Source: DASVXQ01 sp046727955 (GTDB lineage: Bacteria; Actinomycetota; CALGFH01). From it: a DNA stretch of 15,690 nucleotides. Both the position numbers and the translations under genes were made by a program. Location of the stretch: positions 1 to 15,690 of the forward strand of contig JBKPDO010000108.1 of NCBI GenBank assembly GCA_046727955.1, written 5' to 3'. Below the pieces are notes generated by a model. The model was given only the letters and a program-made list of their open reading frames with translations, was not told where the DNA came from and did no database searches. Positions 6,900-13,222 of this stretch are shown here, piece by piece; the first letter of the stretch is position 1; every line of letters starts with the position of its first letter.

Positions 6900-7526
6900 A
6901 TGGCCAAGCGACGCAAGGTCGGCAACCTGCTGGCGCTGGCCGTGCTGTCCTACCTGACCCAGCAGCCCATGCATCCCTACCAGCTGGGCCGCACCCTGCG
7001 CGACCACGACGACGCCCGCAGCATCAAGTACAACCAGGGCTCGCTCTACATGGTCGTCCAGCAGCTGGCCAAGGCCGGCTTCATCGTCGCCCAGGAAACC
7101 ACCCGCGCCGGCCAGCGCCCGGAACGCACCGTGTACGCGCTCACCGACGCCGGCCGGCGCGAGCTGCGCGACTGGCTGCGCGAGCTGATCGAGCAGCCGC
7201 AGCACGAGTACCCGCACTTCGTGGCCGCGCTGTCGCTGATCGCGGCACTCCCACCAGGCGAGGTCGTCGAGCTGCTGGGCAGGCGGCTGCGCCGGCTCGC
7301 CGCCCAGCGCGCCGAGATCCGCGACCTGATCGACCGCACGGTGGCCGGGGGCGTGCACCCGCTGTTCCTGGTCGAGGAGGACTACCGGCTGACGCTGCTG
7401 GACGCCGAGTCAGGCTTCGTCGAGCGGCTCATCGAGCAGATCACCCACCCGGAGACTGGCTGGGGCCGACCGTGGAGCGAGTTCCACGGCGAGCCCGCGC
7501 CAACCGACGAAAGGCAGCAGTCATGA
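6900..7526 (+). CDS. PadR-family transcriptional repressor
   Basis: 208 residues. The N-terminal winged helix (about 1-85) reads LLALAVLSYLTQQPMHPYQLGRTL, then SIKYNQGSLYMVVQQLAKAGFI and the wing ETTRAGQRPERTVYALTDAG, which is the canonical PadR core 'aLLllLaeqPmhgYel ... l.qgslYpalqrLekeGll ... gr.rrvYrLTdaGr'. A C-terminal helical dimerisation region follows (Vir_AphA_C-like, about 95-180). ATG at 6900 is chosen over the in-frame GTG at 6882 because GGAGG (6890-6894) lies 5 bases before the ATG, within the upstream extension. Its TGA overlaps the ATG of the FAD monooxygenase (ATGA at 7523-7526), so the two are translationally coupled. The inverted repeat at 6832-6851 is its likely autoregulatory site; ligand unknown, perhaps the monooxygenase substrate. 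Confidence 0.92.
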   Translation: MAKRRKVGNLLALAVLSYLTQQPMHPYQLGRTLRDHDDARSIKYNQGSLYMVVQQLAKAGFIVAQETTRAGQRPERTVYALTDAGRRELRDWLRELIEQPQHEYPHFVAALSLIAALPPGEVVELLGRRLRRLAAQRAEIRDLIDRTVAGGVHPLFLVEEDYRLTLLDAESGFVERLIEQITHPETGWGRPWSEFHGEPAPTDERQQS

Positions 7527-8740
7527 CCCACCCACGCACAGCCCTGGTCATCGGGGGCGGCGTCGCCGGCCCAGTAGCCGCGATGGCGCTGCAGCGCGCC
7601 CGCATCGACGCGGTCGTCTACGAAGCGCACCCCCAGACCACCGAGGAGGTCGGCTCCTACCTCACTGTGGCCGTCAACGGCCTGGACGCGCTGCGCGCGA
7701 TCGGCGCCGACAAGCCGGTGCTGGACGCCGGCTTCCCCACCCCGACCAACGTGCTGTGGAGCGGCACCGGCAGGCGGCTCGGCGCCGTCTCCAACGGCGG
7801 CACGCTGCCGGACGGCACCACCGCCCACACCATCAAGCGGGCGCGGCTGTACCGGGCGCTGCACCAGGAGGCGGCCGACCGCGGCATCCGGGTCGAGCTC
7901 GGCAAGCGACTCGTCGACGCCGAGCCCACCCCGGACGGCGGTGTGGTCGCCCGCTTCGACGACGGCACGCAGGCAACCGCTGACCTGCTGGTCGGCGCCG
8001 ACGGGGTGCACTCGGCGACCCGCCGGCTGATCGACCCCGCCGCGCCAAGCGGCCGCTACGTCGGCCTGGTCAACTTCGGCGGCTACACCCACGAGGCTCC
8101 TGCGGGCGCCGAGCCGGGCACCTGGCACATGATCTTCGGCAAGCGCGCCTTCTTCGGCTACGTCATCGACCCCTCTGGCGGGACCGCCTGGTTCGCCAAC
8201 GTCCCTCGCGCCCAGGTCAGTCCCGCCGAGCGCGCTGCCACCACCGCCCAGCAGTGGCAGCGGCAGCTCATCGACCTGTTCGCCGGCGACCACGGCCCGG
8301 CCAGCAGCCTGATCGCGGCCGGCAGCCTGGAGCTGACCGGCGACAGCACCCACGACCTGCCACGGGTGCCGACCTGGCGCAACGGACCGATGGTGATCAT
8401 CGGTGACGCGGCGCACGCCCCGTCGCCCAGCTCGGGGCAGGGCGCCTCCATGGCCGCCGAGGACGCCGTCACTCTGGCCAAGTGCCTGCGCGACCTGCCA
8501 GACATTCCCCAGGCGCTGGCCGCCTACGAGCGCCTGCGCCGCCGGAGGGTGGAACGCATCGTCAGGCAGGGGGCACGCACCAGCAGCACCAAGACCCCCG
8601 GGCCGGTCGGCCGGGCGGCGCGCGACCTGCTGCTGCCCGTGGTGTTCAAGCTGCTGGTCACCGACAAGTCCCAAGCCTGGATCTACGGCCACCACATCGA
8701 CTGGGACACCTCCGTCACCCTCCTTCCTCAGACGGCCTGA
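7523..8740 (+). CDS. FAD-dependent class A aromatic/polyketide-type monooxygenase
   Basis: 405 residues. The Rossmann dinucleotide motif is at the N-terminus (ALVIGGGVAGPVAAMAL, Gly11-Gly16), the DG motif at LLVGADGVHSATRR (Asp160-Gly161), and the GD motif at VIIGDAAHAPSPSSGQGASMAAEDA (Gly294-Asp295). All three are intact and normally ordered for single-component flavin monooxygenases of the p-hydroxybenzoate hydroxylase fold, which use NAD(P)H and O2 to hydroxylate small aromatic or polyketide substrates, including some antibiotics. The length is normal. It overlaps the PadR stop by ATGA and is expected to be co-transcribed and de-repressed when PadR is inactivated by ligand. Substrate cannot be read from the sequence; resemblance to TetX-type enzymes is only at family level. 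No membrane anchor or signal peptide. Confidence 0.92.
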   Translation: MTHPRTALVIGGGVAGPVAAMALQRARIDAVVYEAHPQTTEEVGSYLTVAVNGLDALRAIGADKPVLDAGFPTPTNVLWSGTGRRLGAVSNGGTLPDGTTAHTIKRARLYRALHQEAADRGIRVELGKRLVDAEPTPDGGVVARFDDGTQATADLLVGADGVHSATRRLIDPAAPSGRYVGLVNFGGYTHEAPAGAEPGTWHMIFGKRAFFGYVIDPSGGTAWFANVPRAQVSPAERAATTAQQWQRQLIDLFAGDHGPASSLIAAGSLELTGDSTHDLPRVPTWRNGPMVIIGDAAHAPSPSSGQGASMAAEDAVTLAKCLRDLPDIPQALAAYERLRRRRVERIVRQGARTSSTKTPGPVGRAARDLLLPVVFKLLVTDKSQAWIYGHHIDWDTSVTLLPQTA

Positions 8741-8778
8741 CACGGCCGGCCGCGAACGCAACCCTCCGTCGAGGCGCT

Positions 8779-8805
8779 ATGGTGGCGATGGTGGTGATGG
8801 TGGCG
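8779..8805 (+). repeat. Three tandem 9-bp units (ATGGTGGYG)
   Basis: ATGGTGGCG, ATGGTGGTG and ATGGTGGCG follow one another. They open a 15-codon ORF (MVAMVVMVARKAETG, stop 8824-8826) with no ribosome site, probably not expressed. Confidence 0.8.
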
Positions 8806-8810
8806 CGGAA

Positions 8811-8838
8811 GGCTGAGACGGGCTGAGACGGGCTGAAG
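8811..8838 (+). repeat. Tandem 10-bp units directly before the yccF-like start
   Basis: GGCTGAGACG at 8811-8820 and 8821-8830, then GGCTGAAG at 8831-8838, abutting the ATG. No good Shine-Dalgarno is present, so this array is the translation initiation region itself. Confidence 0.8.
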
Positions 8839-9267
8839 ATGCTTCGATTCATCGGAAACGTGATCTGGCTGCTCCTGGCCGGACTGCCCCTCGCCATCGG
8901 CTATGCGGCCTTCGGGCTCCTGGCGTTCATCCTCATCATCACGATCCCGTTCGGAATCGCCTCGTTCCGGCTGGCCCGCTACGCTCTGTGGCCATTTGGT
9001 CGAACCGTCGTGCGCCGGCCCAGCGCTGGTGCCGGAGCGATGATCGGCAATGTCATCTGGTTTTTCATCGCCGGCCTGTGGCTCGCCGTGGCGCACATCG
9101 CCAGCGGCATCGCCCTTTTCCTGACGATCATCGGCATCCCCTTCGGGATCGCCAACTTCAAGATGGCCGTGCTCGCGCTGTTCCCGCTCGGCAAGGACAT
9201 CGTCGACTCGGACGACCCCGTCGCCGCGAATTCGGGGGTCCACAGCGTCGCGCAGGTCGGCCGCTGA
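8839..9267 (+). CDS. YccF-family (DUF307) small membrane protein with two homologous halves
   Basis: 142 residues built as an internal duplication: half 1 has IGNVIW (5-10), IPFGIASFRLARYALWPFG (36-54); half 2 has IGNVIW (69-74), IPFGIANFKMAVLALFPLG (100-118). Each half contains two hydrophobic segments, so about four membrane spans in total. This is the YccF layout, a family of inner-membrane proteins of unknown function. A polar tail of about 25 residues ends the protein. ATG at 8839 is the first codon of the conserved region; the ribosome site is weak and lies in a 10-bp repeat. It is 98 bases downstream of the monooxygenase and could be read from the same transcript, but nothing shows it belongs to that operon. 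A GC hairpin follows the stop. Confidence 0.9.
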   Translation: MLRFIGNVIWLLLAGLPLAIGYAAFGLLAFILIITIPFGIASFRLARYALWPFGRTVVRRPSAGAGAMIGNVIWFFIAGLWLAVAHIASGIALFLTIIGIPFGIANFKMAVLALFPLGKDIVDSDDPVAANSGVHSVAQVGR

Positions 9268-9285
9268 GCCGGCTGCTGAGCCGGC
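9268..9285 (+). terminator. GC-rich hairpin right after the yccF-like stop codon
   Basis: GCCGGC (9268-9273), loop TGCTGA, GCCGGC (9280-9285), starting the base after the TGA. There is no T-run, which is common for actinobacterial terminators, so this is a tentative call. Confidence 0.4.
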
Positions 9286-9323
9286 CGGCTTCCTCGGGGC
9301 GCCTGTGGCGATGTCGCCATTGA

Positions 9324-9565
9324 GCCCTCGACCGCCCCGCCGCGCTGGTCGTCACCGAGGACGACGACGTCGGCAACGTCCACGCGGCGCTGGTCGCCCA
9401 CGACCTCAACCCAGGCCTCCGCATCCGCCTGCGCACGTTCAACCAGGAGCTGGGCCGTCGGGTCCAGCTGCTGTTCTGTGACTGCTAGGTGCTCGACGCC
9501 GCGGCCATGGCGTGCCCGCCTTCGTCTCGGCGGCGCTGCACCGGGACCGGGAATATGGAGGCTGA
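9324..9565 (+). pseudogene. Decayed TrkA-N/RCK NAD-binding domain fragment
   Basis: Frame A (9324-9488) reads ALDRPAALVVTEDDDVGNVH, AALVAHDLNPGLRIRLRTFN, QELGRRVQLLFCDC, then TAG (9486-9488). This is the second half of a TrkA-N Rossmann domain as found in potassium channel/CASTOR-like regulators ('ALVVLTEDDxxNLxAAlxARdLNPxLRvVlRxFnxxLGrRV'). The homology goes on past the TAG as VLDAAAMA and then, after a one-base loss near 9511, in another frame as VPAFVSAALHRDREYGG to a TGA at 9563-9565. So the remnant has a nonsense codon, a frameshift, no start and no first half (a TGA at 9321 precedes it). The original protein would have gated or regulated a K+ transporter through NAD(H) binding. Confidence 0.72.
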
Positions 9566-9600
9566 CCTCCGCCTTGTGCTGAGTGGTCAATCCCTCTTGA

Positions 9601-9738
9601 CGATCCGATCCCTTTGCGCAACAGCTTGGCACGTACGAGGCGACAACCCATCGCGTGACCGCCGGTCAGGTCATCGTGAACCTGGAGACCGCGCTCAACG
9701 CCCGTGCGCTCAGGCCCGACCAGCGCCGTGGCGGTGCG
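9601..9738 (+). other. Open coding-like stretch of unknown origin between two convergent genes
   Basis: After a TGA at 9598-9600 frame 1 reads SDPFAQQLGTYEATTHRVTA, GQVIVNLETALNARALRPDQ with normal-looking coding composition, but no start codon with a ribosome site, and it runs into the 3' end of the opposite-strand propeller gene. I do not recognise it; it may be another gene fragment. Nothing else is seen in 9566-9739. Confidence 0.3.
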
Positions 9739-9739
9739 G

Positions 9740-11113
9740 TCAGGAGCCCTTGGTGTACCAGACGTCGCCGCAGCAGTAGAGGGAGGAGCCGTCGGCTTCG
9801 CCCCAGATCACGTGGGCGACGCCGGTAGAGCTCACTGCGATCCCGAAATAGTCGCCGTCTGTGAACGTGTAGCCGTCCGGGCTCTTGTACGGAGCGCCCG
9901 ATCCGAGGTTCGAGAGCCGAACCTGCGGCCCCCAGCTCACGCCGCCGTCCGTGCTCCGGGTGTACCACGTGTTGAATTTGCCCGTCCGGTCGTCCTGCCA
10001 CGCGAGGCGGAAATCTCCCGCGACGGGACCGTTGTCCATCTGCGGGACGTTGCTGTCGCCCAGGGCGTTCACCAGGACGCTCGTGCTCCAGTGCGCCCCG
10101 TCGTCGGAGGTTCGCACGTACAGCGCCTTCGGTGGTCCGTTGACCTCGCTGGAGAACGTGTACGCGAACGTCATGTGGCCGGACCGGTCGATTGCGATCG
10201 CGCCTGTCGCCGCGAAGTAGTCCGGGTAGCACCCGGCCACTTGGCAGGGCGGCGGCGCTGCGGCGACGCCGAACGAGGTCAGCGTCGGCTGCGCGCACGA
10301 GCTGGTCGCCGAGGGCGAGCACCGCAGCAGGGCGACCTTCACCGGCCCGTCGAAGTCGTGGCCGTGCCCCGTCAGGCTGCGCTCGCCGTTGAGCGCGAAA
10401 TACACGTCCCCGTTGGGTGCGAACGCACCCCCGTTTGCGTACCACCACAGGTGGTCGTCGTTCACCTTCTCCGGCTGGAGGAACGACCGGCCGTAATCGT
10501 GGGACGCCACGACCATGTTGTCGAACTTGTGGTTGAACGCGACGTACACGTCCCGGCCCAAGGGCGAGATCACCAGGACCGGCTTGTCCATATAGGTTAG
10601 ACCGCCGTTCATCGTGACCGGTGCGCTCCAGGTGTCGCCGCCGTCGTGGGACGTAAACAGCTGGGCGCCTGGGTCGAACTGGTCCAGGAACGCGACGTAG
10701 ACCGTCCCGCAGCCACACGCGGCGTTGGTGTCGCCGGCGACCCGGATCTGCGGGTCGAACTGCCACCCGATCGTCTTGCAGGCTGCCGCGCAGACGAAGC
10801 TCTCCGGGCCGAAGCTCGCCCCGCCGTCGGTGGAGCGCCGGAATAGCACGCTGGTGCCGGGGCAGCCGCCCTTGCAGGCGTGGGCGTTGATGCCGGTGAT
10901 CAGCTGGTAGACCCGGCTCGGGAGCCGCGGGTCGACAGCAACCGCCGGCTCCCAGTTGCTCTGGTGCTTTGGGTCGATGTCGTACCCGGCGGGGCGCTCG
11001 TCGTCGAAGCGGGGCACGGCCGACGCCGGCGCGGCGACCGCGGCCGCCATGGCCAACGATGCCGCGAGCACTGCGAGAGCCAGGGCCCGTGCGCGCAATC
11101 GGGGCCTCTCCAT
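9740..11113 (-). CDS. Secreted Asp-box (BNR-repeat) beta-propeller, sialidase-superfamily fold
   Basis: 457 residues. A Sec signal peptide is clear: MERPRLRARALALAVLAASL then an Ala-rich core ending APASA (cleavage after residue 32). Five Asp-boxes (S-x-D-x-G-x-x-F/W) occur at 94-101 STDGGASF, 155-162 SHDGGDTW, 204-211 SHDYGRSF, 335-342 and 387-394 STDGGVSW, showing a multi-bladed propeller of the sialidase/BNR superfamily. I do not see the N-terminal R-I-P motif or a convincing arginine triad, so real sialidase activity is doubtful; a binding or structural exoprotein is more likely. About 13 cysteines, many in close pairs (CKGGC, CGC, CCG), suggest disulfides outside the cell. ATG at 11113 is chosen: CGGAGGACGAAG precedes it and it starts the signal peptide. 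It is monocistronic as far as visible. Confidence 0.85.
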   Translation of the reverse strand: MERPRLRARALALAVLAASLAMAAAVAAPASAVPRFDDERPAGYDIDPKHQSNWEPAVAVDPRLPSRVYQLITGINAHACKGGCPGTSVLFRRSTDGGASFGPESFVCAAACKTIGWQFDPQIRVAGDTNAACGCGTVYVAFLDQFDPGAQLFTSHDGGDTWSAPVTMNGGLTYMDKPVLVISPLGRDVYVAFNHKFDNMVVASHDYGRSFLQPEKVNDDHLWWYANGGAFAPNGDVYFALNGERSLTGHGHDFDGPVKVALLRCSPSATSSCAQPTLTSFGVAAAPPPCQVAGCYPDYFAATGAIAIDRSGHMTFAYTFSSEVNGPPKALYVRTSDDGAHWSTSVLVNALGDSNVPQMDNGPVAGDFRLAWQDDRTGKFNTWYTRSTDGGVSWGPQVRLSNLGSGAPYKSPDGYTFTDGDYFGIAVSSTGVAHVIWGEADGSSLYCCGDVWYTKGS

Positions 11114-11197
11114 CTTCGTCCTCCGCTCGTGCTCCGCTCGTGCTCCGGCCGTTCCCCGATCCTCCTCGAGCAAGTCGATCTCGGAGTGCGCTCCGAG

Positions 11198-11794
11198 TCA
11201 AGCTCGCTCCTCTGGGAACTTCCTGGTGTCTCTTGGCTCGGCGTAGGGCTCTACGTGAGCGGGGTGGCCGGCCTCGATGGCGCGGCCGCGCTGCAGTTCG
11301 GCGTCGAGTTCGACGCCTAGCAGCACGGCGATGTTGGAGATCCACAGCCAGACCAGGAAGACCACCACACCCGCCAGGGCGCCGTAGGTCTTGTTGTACG
11401 AGCCGAAGTTGGTCACGTACAGGGCGAACGCCGCCGAGGCGACGATCCACACGATCACCGCCACGATGCTGCCCGGGGTGATCCAGCGGAAGCTAGGGTG
11501 GCGCACGTTGGGCGCGGCCCAGTACAGGATCGCCAGCATCAGGCTCACCACGACGCTGCCGAGCAGTCCCAGGACGGAGACCAGCGCCAGCAGCGTCGGA
11601 AAGATGGACAGGACCGCGTAATAGGTGAGGCCGGCGGCCCGGTCGGTCAGCTCGTCGGTGCGGAACCCCTGGTCGGTCCGGCTGAGCACGCCCGACCACG
11701 CGCGCCTGCCCAGCTTGGTCGGGCGCTCGGGCGGCACGCGGCCGCGTCGACCGGTCCTGGTCACCTGTCGTGGTTCGTCGATGTCTCGTGCCAT
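11198..11794 (-). CDS. YihY/BrkB-family membrane protein with an internal deletion
   Basis: 198 residues, against roughly 280-350 in the family. The start (RTDELTDRAAGLTYYAVLSI, FPTLLALVSVLGLLG, to residue 79) matches the conserved first helix, and the end (residues 81-160: LMLAILYWAAPNVRHPSFRW, ITPGSIVAVIVWIVASAAFA, LYVTNFGSYNKTYGALAGVV, VFLVWLWISNIAVLLG) matches the last third. The usual middle part of about 100-120 residues with two or more membrane helices is missing between GLLG and VVVSLM (near 11555), yet the frame is kept. Family members are integral membrane proteins of uncertain transport function. ATG at 11794 has GAGGGG 8 bases upstream; GTG at 11803 is an alternative. It lies 12 bases after the holin-X gene and is surely co-transcribed. 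Whether the short protein still folds is unknown. Confidence 0.85.
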   Translation of the reverse strand: MARDIDEPRQVTRTGRRGRVPPERPTKLGRRAWSGVLSRTDQGFRTDELTDRAAGLTYYAVLSIFPTLLALVSVLGLLGSVVVSLMLAILYWAAPNVRHPSFRWITPGSIVAVIVWIVASAAFALYVTNFGSYNKTYGALAGVVVFLVWLWISNIAVLLGVELDAELQRGRAIEAGHPAHVEPYAEPRDTRKFPEERA

Positions 11795-11806
11795 GGCCCT
11801 CACCCC

Positions 11807-12064
11807 TCACGGCCCGCCTGCAGCAGCTCGATCACGCTCGCCTGCGATGACCGCCGCGAGGCCGTAGAGGCTGAGCAGCCCGCTGCCACCGAACAGCCCC
11901 ACGCCGAGACCCGCACGCTTGCCCTTCTGGGCCAGCTCGAGCTGGGCAAGGCGCAGCTCCTCGCGGACCAATCGCGATGTCTGCTCGCTCAACTGCTGCA
12001 CCAGCTCGCCTACCGGACGGTCCCGGAGGTCCTCGGCCTGTCGCTGGCTCACTTGTCCGGTCAT
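11807..12064 (-). CDS. Holin-X (holin superfamily III) protein, C-terminally truncated
   Basis: 85 residues: an acidic/helical N-terminus (RDRPVGELVQQLSEQTSRLV, REELRLAQLELAQKGKRAG) followed by one hydrophobic segment (LGVGLFGGSGLLSLYGLAAV). This is the start of actinobacterial 'phage holin family' proteins (PF07332), which normally have two membrane helices and 120-150 residues. Here the sequence departs after AVIAG into ERDRAAAGGP and stops, so the second helix is missing. ATG at 12064 has AGGGGGG 6-7 bases upstream. In actinobacteria this gene commonly sits with YihY and small membrane/stress genes on the chromosome and is not a sign of prophage. Its neighbour YihY also has a deletion, so one recombination event type may have hit both. 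Confidence 0.8.
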   Translation of the reverse strand: MTGQVSQRQAEDLRDRPVGELVQQLSEQTSRLVREELRLAQLELAQKGKRAGLGVGLFGGSGLLSLYGLAAVIAGERDRAAAGGP

Positions 12065-12217
12065 TGCCGTCCCCCCTTCTTCGAGCATTGCGAGGCCGCG
12101 ACTACCCGACCATCCGCGCGGTTACTCCCCCGCGGGCGTACCGGGAGATTGATTGAGGAGGATGTCGTCCCGCCACACCCAGGGGGAACAAGCGGCTCCA
12201 CCAACTCCTCGTCGGCT

Positions 12218-12245
12218 GAATACCGACAGCCAGCCGGGGAATACC
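12218..12245 (+). repeat. GAATACC direct repeat at 21-bp spacing in a divergent promoter region
   Basis: GAATACC occurs at 12218-12224 and 12239-12245, two helical turns apart, with GGTACC shortly after. It lies 30-57 bases before the Rho-N gene and within the 210-bp gap shared with the divergent holin-X gene. It may be a regulator site; the rest of the gap shows no gene and no clear promoter hexamers. Confidence 0.3.
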
Positions 12246-12274
12246 AGCGGTACCGCAAGGGGAGGAGGAGTGAG

Positions 12275-12601
12275 ATGCCACAGCAAGCGTGGAACAGCAA
12301 ACGGGAACGTCAGTACGAGCACATCAAGGACAATGCCCGCAGCCGCGGCGAACCGGCGGGTAGGGCGAAGCGGATCGCGGCAGCGACGGTGAATAAGGAA
12401 CGGGCGCGTTCGGGGGAGTCGAAGACGGCCAGCCGCACCTCGATCCAGGATGTGTCGTCGGGGCACCGTGGCGGGAAACGGTCGCAACAGGGTGCGGACG
12501 GCCGGACGAAGGAACAACTGTACGCGGAGGCGAAGCGCCGCAACATCAAAGGCCGCTCCAGCATGACCAAAGCGCAGCTCGAGCAGGCGGTCGGCCATTG
12601 A
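12275..12601 (+). CDS. Rho-termination-factor-N / 'plasmid stabilization' family protein
   Basis: 108 residues, very basic and polar: MPQQAWNSKRERQYEHIKDN, then KRIAAATVNKERARSGESKT, a Ser/Arg/Gly linker, and a C-terminal SAP/Rho-N-like helix pair GRTKEQLYAEAKRRNIKGRS followed by SMTKAQLEQAVG. The order 'W[NS]xKRERQYEHIK - TVNKERARxGE - RTKEQLYxEAkrrnIkGRSxMxKaqLexAv' is a well-conserved small family in actinobacteria and proteobacteria annotated as plasmid stabilization protein; the C-terminal motif is expected to bind nucleic acid. Actual function is unproven. The ATG at 12275 has an excellent ribosome site (GGGGAGGAGGAG, 12259-12270). It is divergent from holin-X. A short CGGTC-GCTC-GACCG hairpin follows the stop at 12602-12615. 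Confidence 0.88.
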   Translation: MPQQAWNSKRERQYEHIKDNARSRGEPAGRAKRIAAATVNKERARSGESKTASRTSIQDVSSGHRGGKRSQQGADGRTKEQLYAEAKRRNIKGRSSMTKAQLEQAVGH

Positions 12602-12612
12602 CGGTCGCTCGA

Positions 12613-12644
12613 CCGGCCGTACAGGCAACCCGGCCGTACAGGCA
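12613..12644 (+). repeat. Two perfect 15-bp direct repeats, 17-bp period
   Basis: CCGGCCGTACAGGCA occurs at 12613-12627 and again at 12630-12644, just after the Rho-N gene stop. Nothing else is seen between 12602 and 12708. Confidence 0.85.
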
Positions 12645-12708
12645 GCCACGACTGAGGCATGGTTGATTTGGTAGCGTCAGGACGGTAGAGCATACTTTCG
12701 TACGGCGC

Positions 12709-13070
12709 TGCGGCGACTTCTACGACGTGGCCGTGACCCGGCACGGCCTTCGCGTGCTGGTCGGCGCTGTTGGCCAGCGCCCCGCCGACCACGCCGCTGG
12801 GCTCGACCCCGCCCTCACCGTGCAGCGGTTCACCCTGGCCCCTACCGACCGGCTGCTGCTGTACCCGACGGCCTGGTGGAGGCGCGGGCACCCGACGGGC
12901 GACAATTCGAGCTGGAAGGCCAGGTGGGGGACGTGCTGGCCGCGTCGTCGTTGGGCGGCGCGCTCGACCGGCTGGTTACCCTGCTGCTGGCCCACGCCGG
13001 GGGCCGTTTGGACGATGACCTGGCGCTGGTCCTGGCGCAGCCTCGCCTGCTGCTCCGCAGGGCCACCTGA
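12709..13070 (+). pseudogene. Remnant of a SpoIIE/RsbU-type PP2C phosphatase
   Basis: One frame gives CGDFYDVAVTRHGLRVLVGA (12709-12768), the first metal-binding motif of SpoIIE-type phosphatases (GGDxYDV ... VGDV) but with the second Asp replaced (VGAV). It then skips most of the domain to FTLAPTDRLLLYP. A one-base loss near 12865 moves the rest to another frame: DGLVEARAPDGRQFELEGQV, and LDRLVTLLLAHAGGRLDDDL, ALVLAQPRLLLRRAT, stop 13068-13070. Intact members read 'LAPGDRLLLYTDGLVEAR...LDRLVADLLxHaGgrldDDvALLLa'. So it lacks its start, about 100 central residues and one metal ligand, and has a frameshift. It formerly regulated an anti-sigma/anti-anti-sigma stress pathway. Confidence 0.75.
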
Positions 13071-13123
13071 GCCCTAGTAACGATGCGCGGGGAAAGTCGT
13101 TTTGTGCAGGTTGTCCAAGGGTA

Positions 13124-13160
13124 GCCGGCCAGCGAAGCCGGCCCTCTCACTTTTGGCTGA
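13124..13160 (+). terminator. Hairpin followed by T-rich stretch
   Basis: GCCGGC (13124-13129), loop CAGCGAA, GCCGGC (13137-13142), then CCTCTCACTTTTGGCTGATTTT. This fits an intrinsic terminator for + strand transcription, 54 bases after the phosphatase remnant. It also marks the start of a locally AT-richer stretch (to about 13180). Confidence 0.5.
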
Positions 13161-13186
13161 TTTTACCTATTCGAAAAGGAGCGGCC

Positions 13187-13222
13187 ATGAGCACCGGAGT
13201 TCCGCAGCTTGTAGGCACATGA
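13187..13222 (+). other. 11-codon ORF with a strong ribosome site
   Basis: AAAAGGAG (13174-13181) is followed after 5 bases by ATG and reads MSTGVPQLVGT then TGA. The initiation signal is better than that of many real genes here, yet the ORF is tiny. Its end overlaps the left arm of an inverted repeat. It may be the stub of a gene cut by a rearrangement, a leader peptide or part of a small mobile element. No function can be given. Confidence 0.35.

Noticed and set aside
7523..8740. Assignment as a tetracycline-inactivating TetX enzyme
   Set aside because: Only general class A flavin monooxygenase motifs are visible; nothing is specific for tetracycline.
7382..8761. 459-codon open frame on the - strand
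   Set aside because: Antisense of the FAD monooxygenase; low-complexity Gly/Val/Asp sequence without motifs.
8779..8826. 15-codon ORF MVAMVVMVARKAETG
   Set aside because: Made by a 9-bp tandem repeat, no ribosome site, no homologous feel.
9740..11113. Assignment as a true sialidase
   Set aside because: Asp-boxes are present but catalytic signatures are not seen; Asp-boxes also occur in many non-sialidase propellers.
9666..11450. 594-codon open frame on the - strand
   Set aside because: Overlaps the signal-peptide-bearing propeller gene in another frame; Arg-rich and without family features.
11198..12064. Prophage lysis module (holin)
   Set aside because: Holin-X proteins beside YihY genes are common chromosomal genes in actinobacteria; there are no other phage genes.
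11498..12274. Long N-terminal extension of the Rho-N gene frame
   Set aside because: The upstream part is antisense to YihY and holin-X; ATG 12275 has an excellent ribosome site and begins the conserved family sequence.
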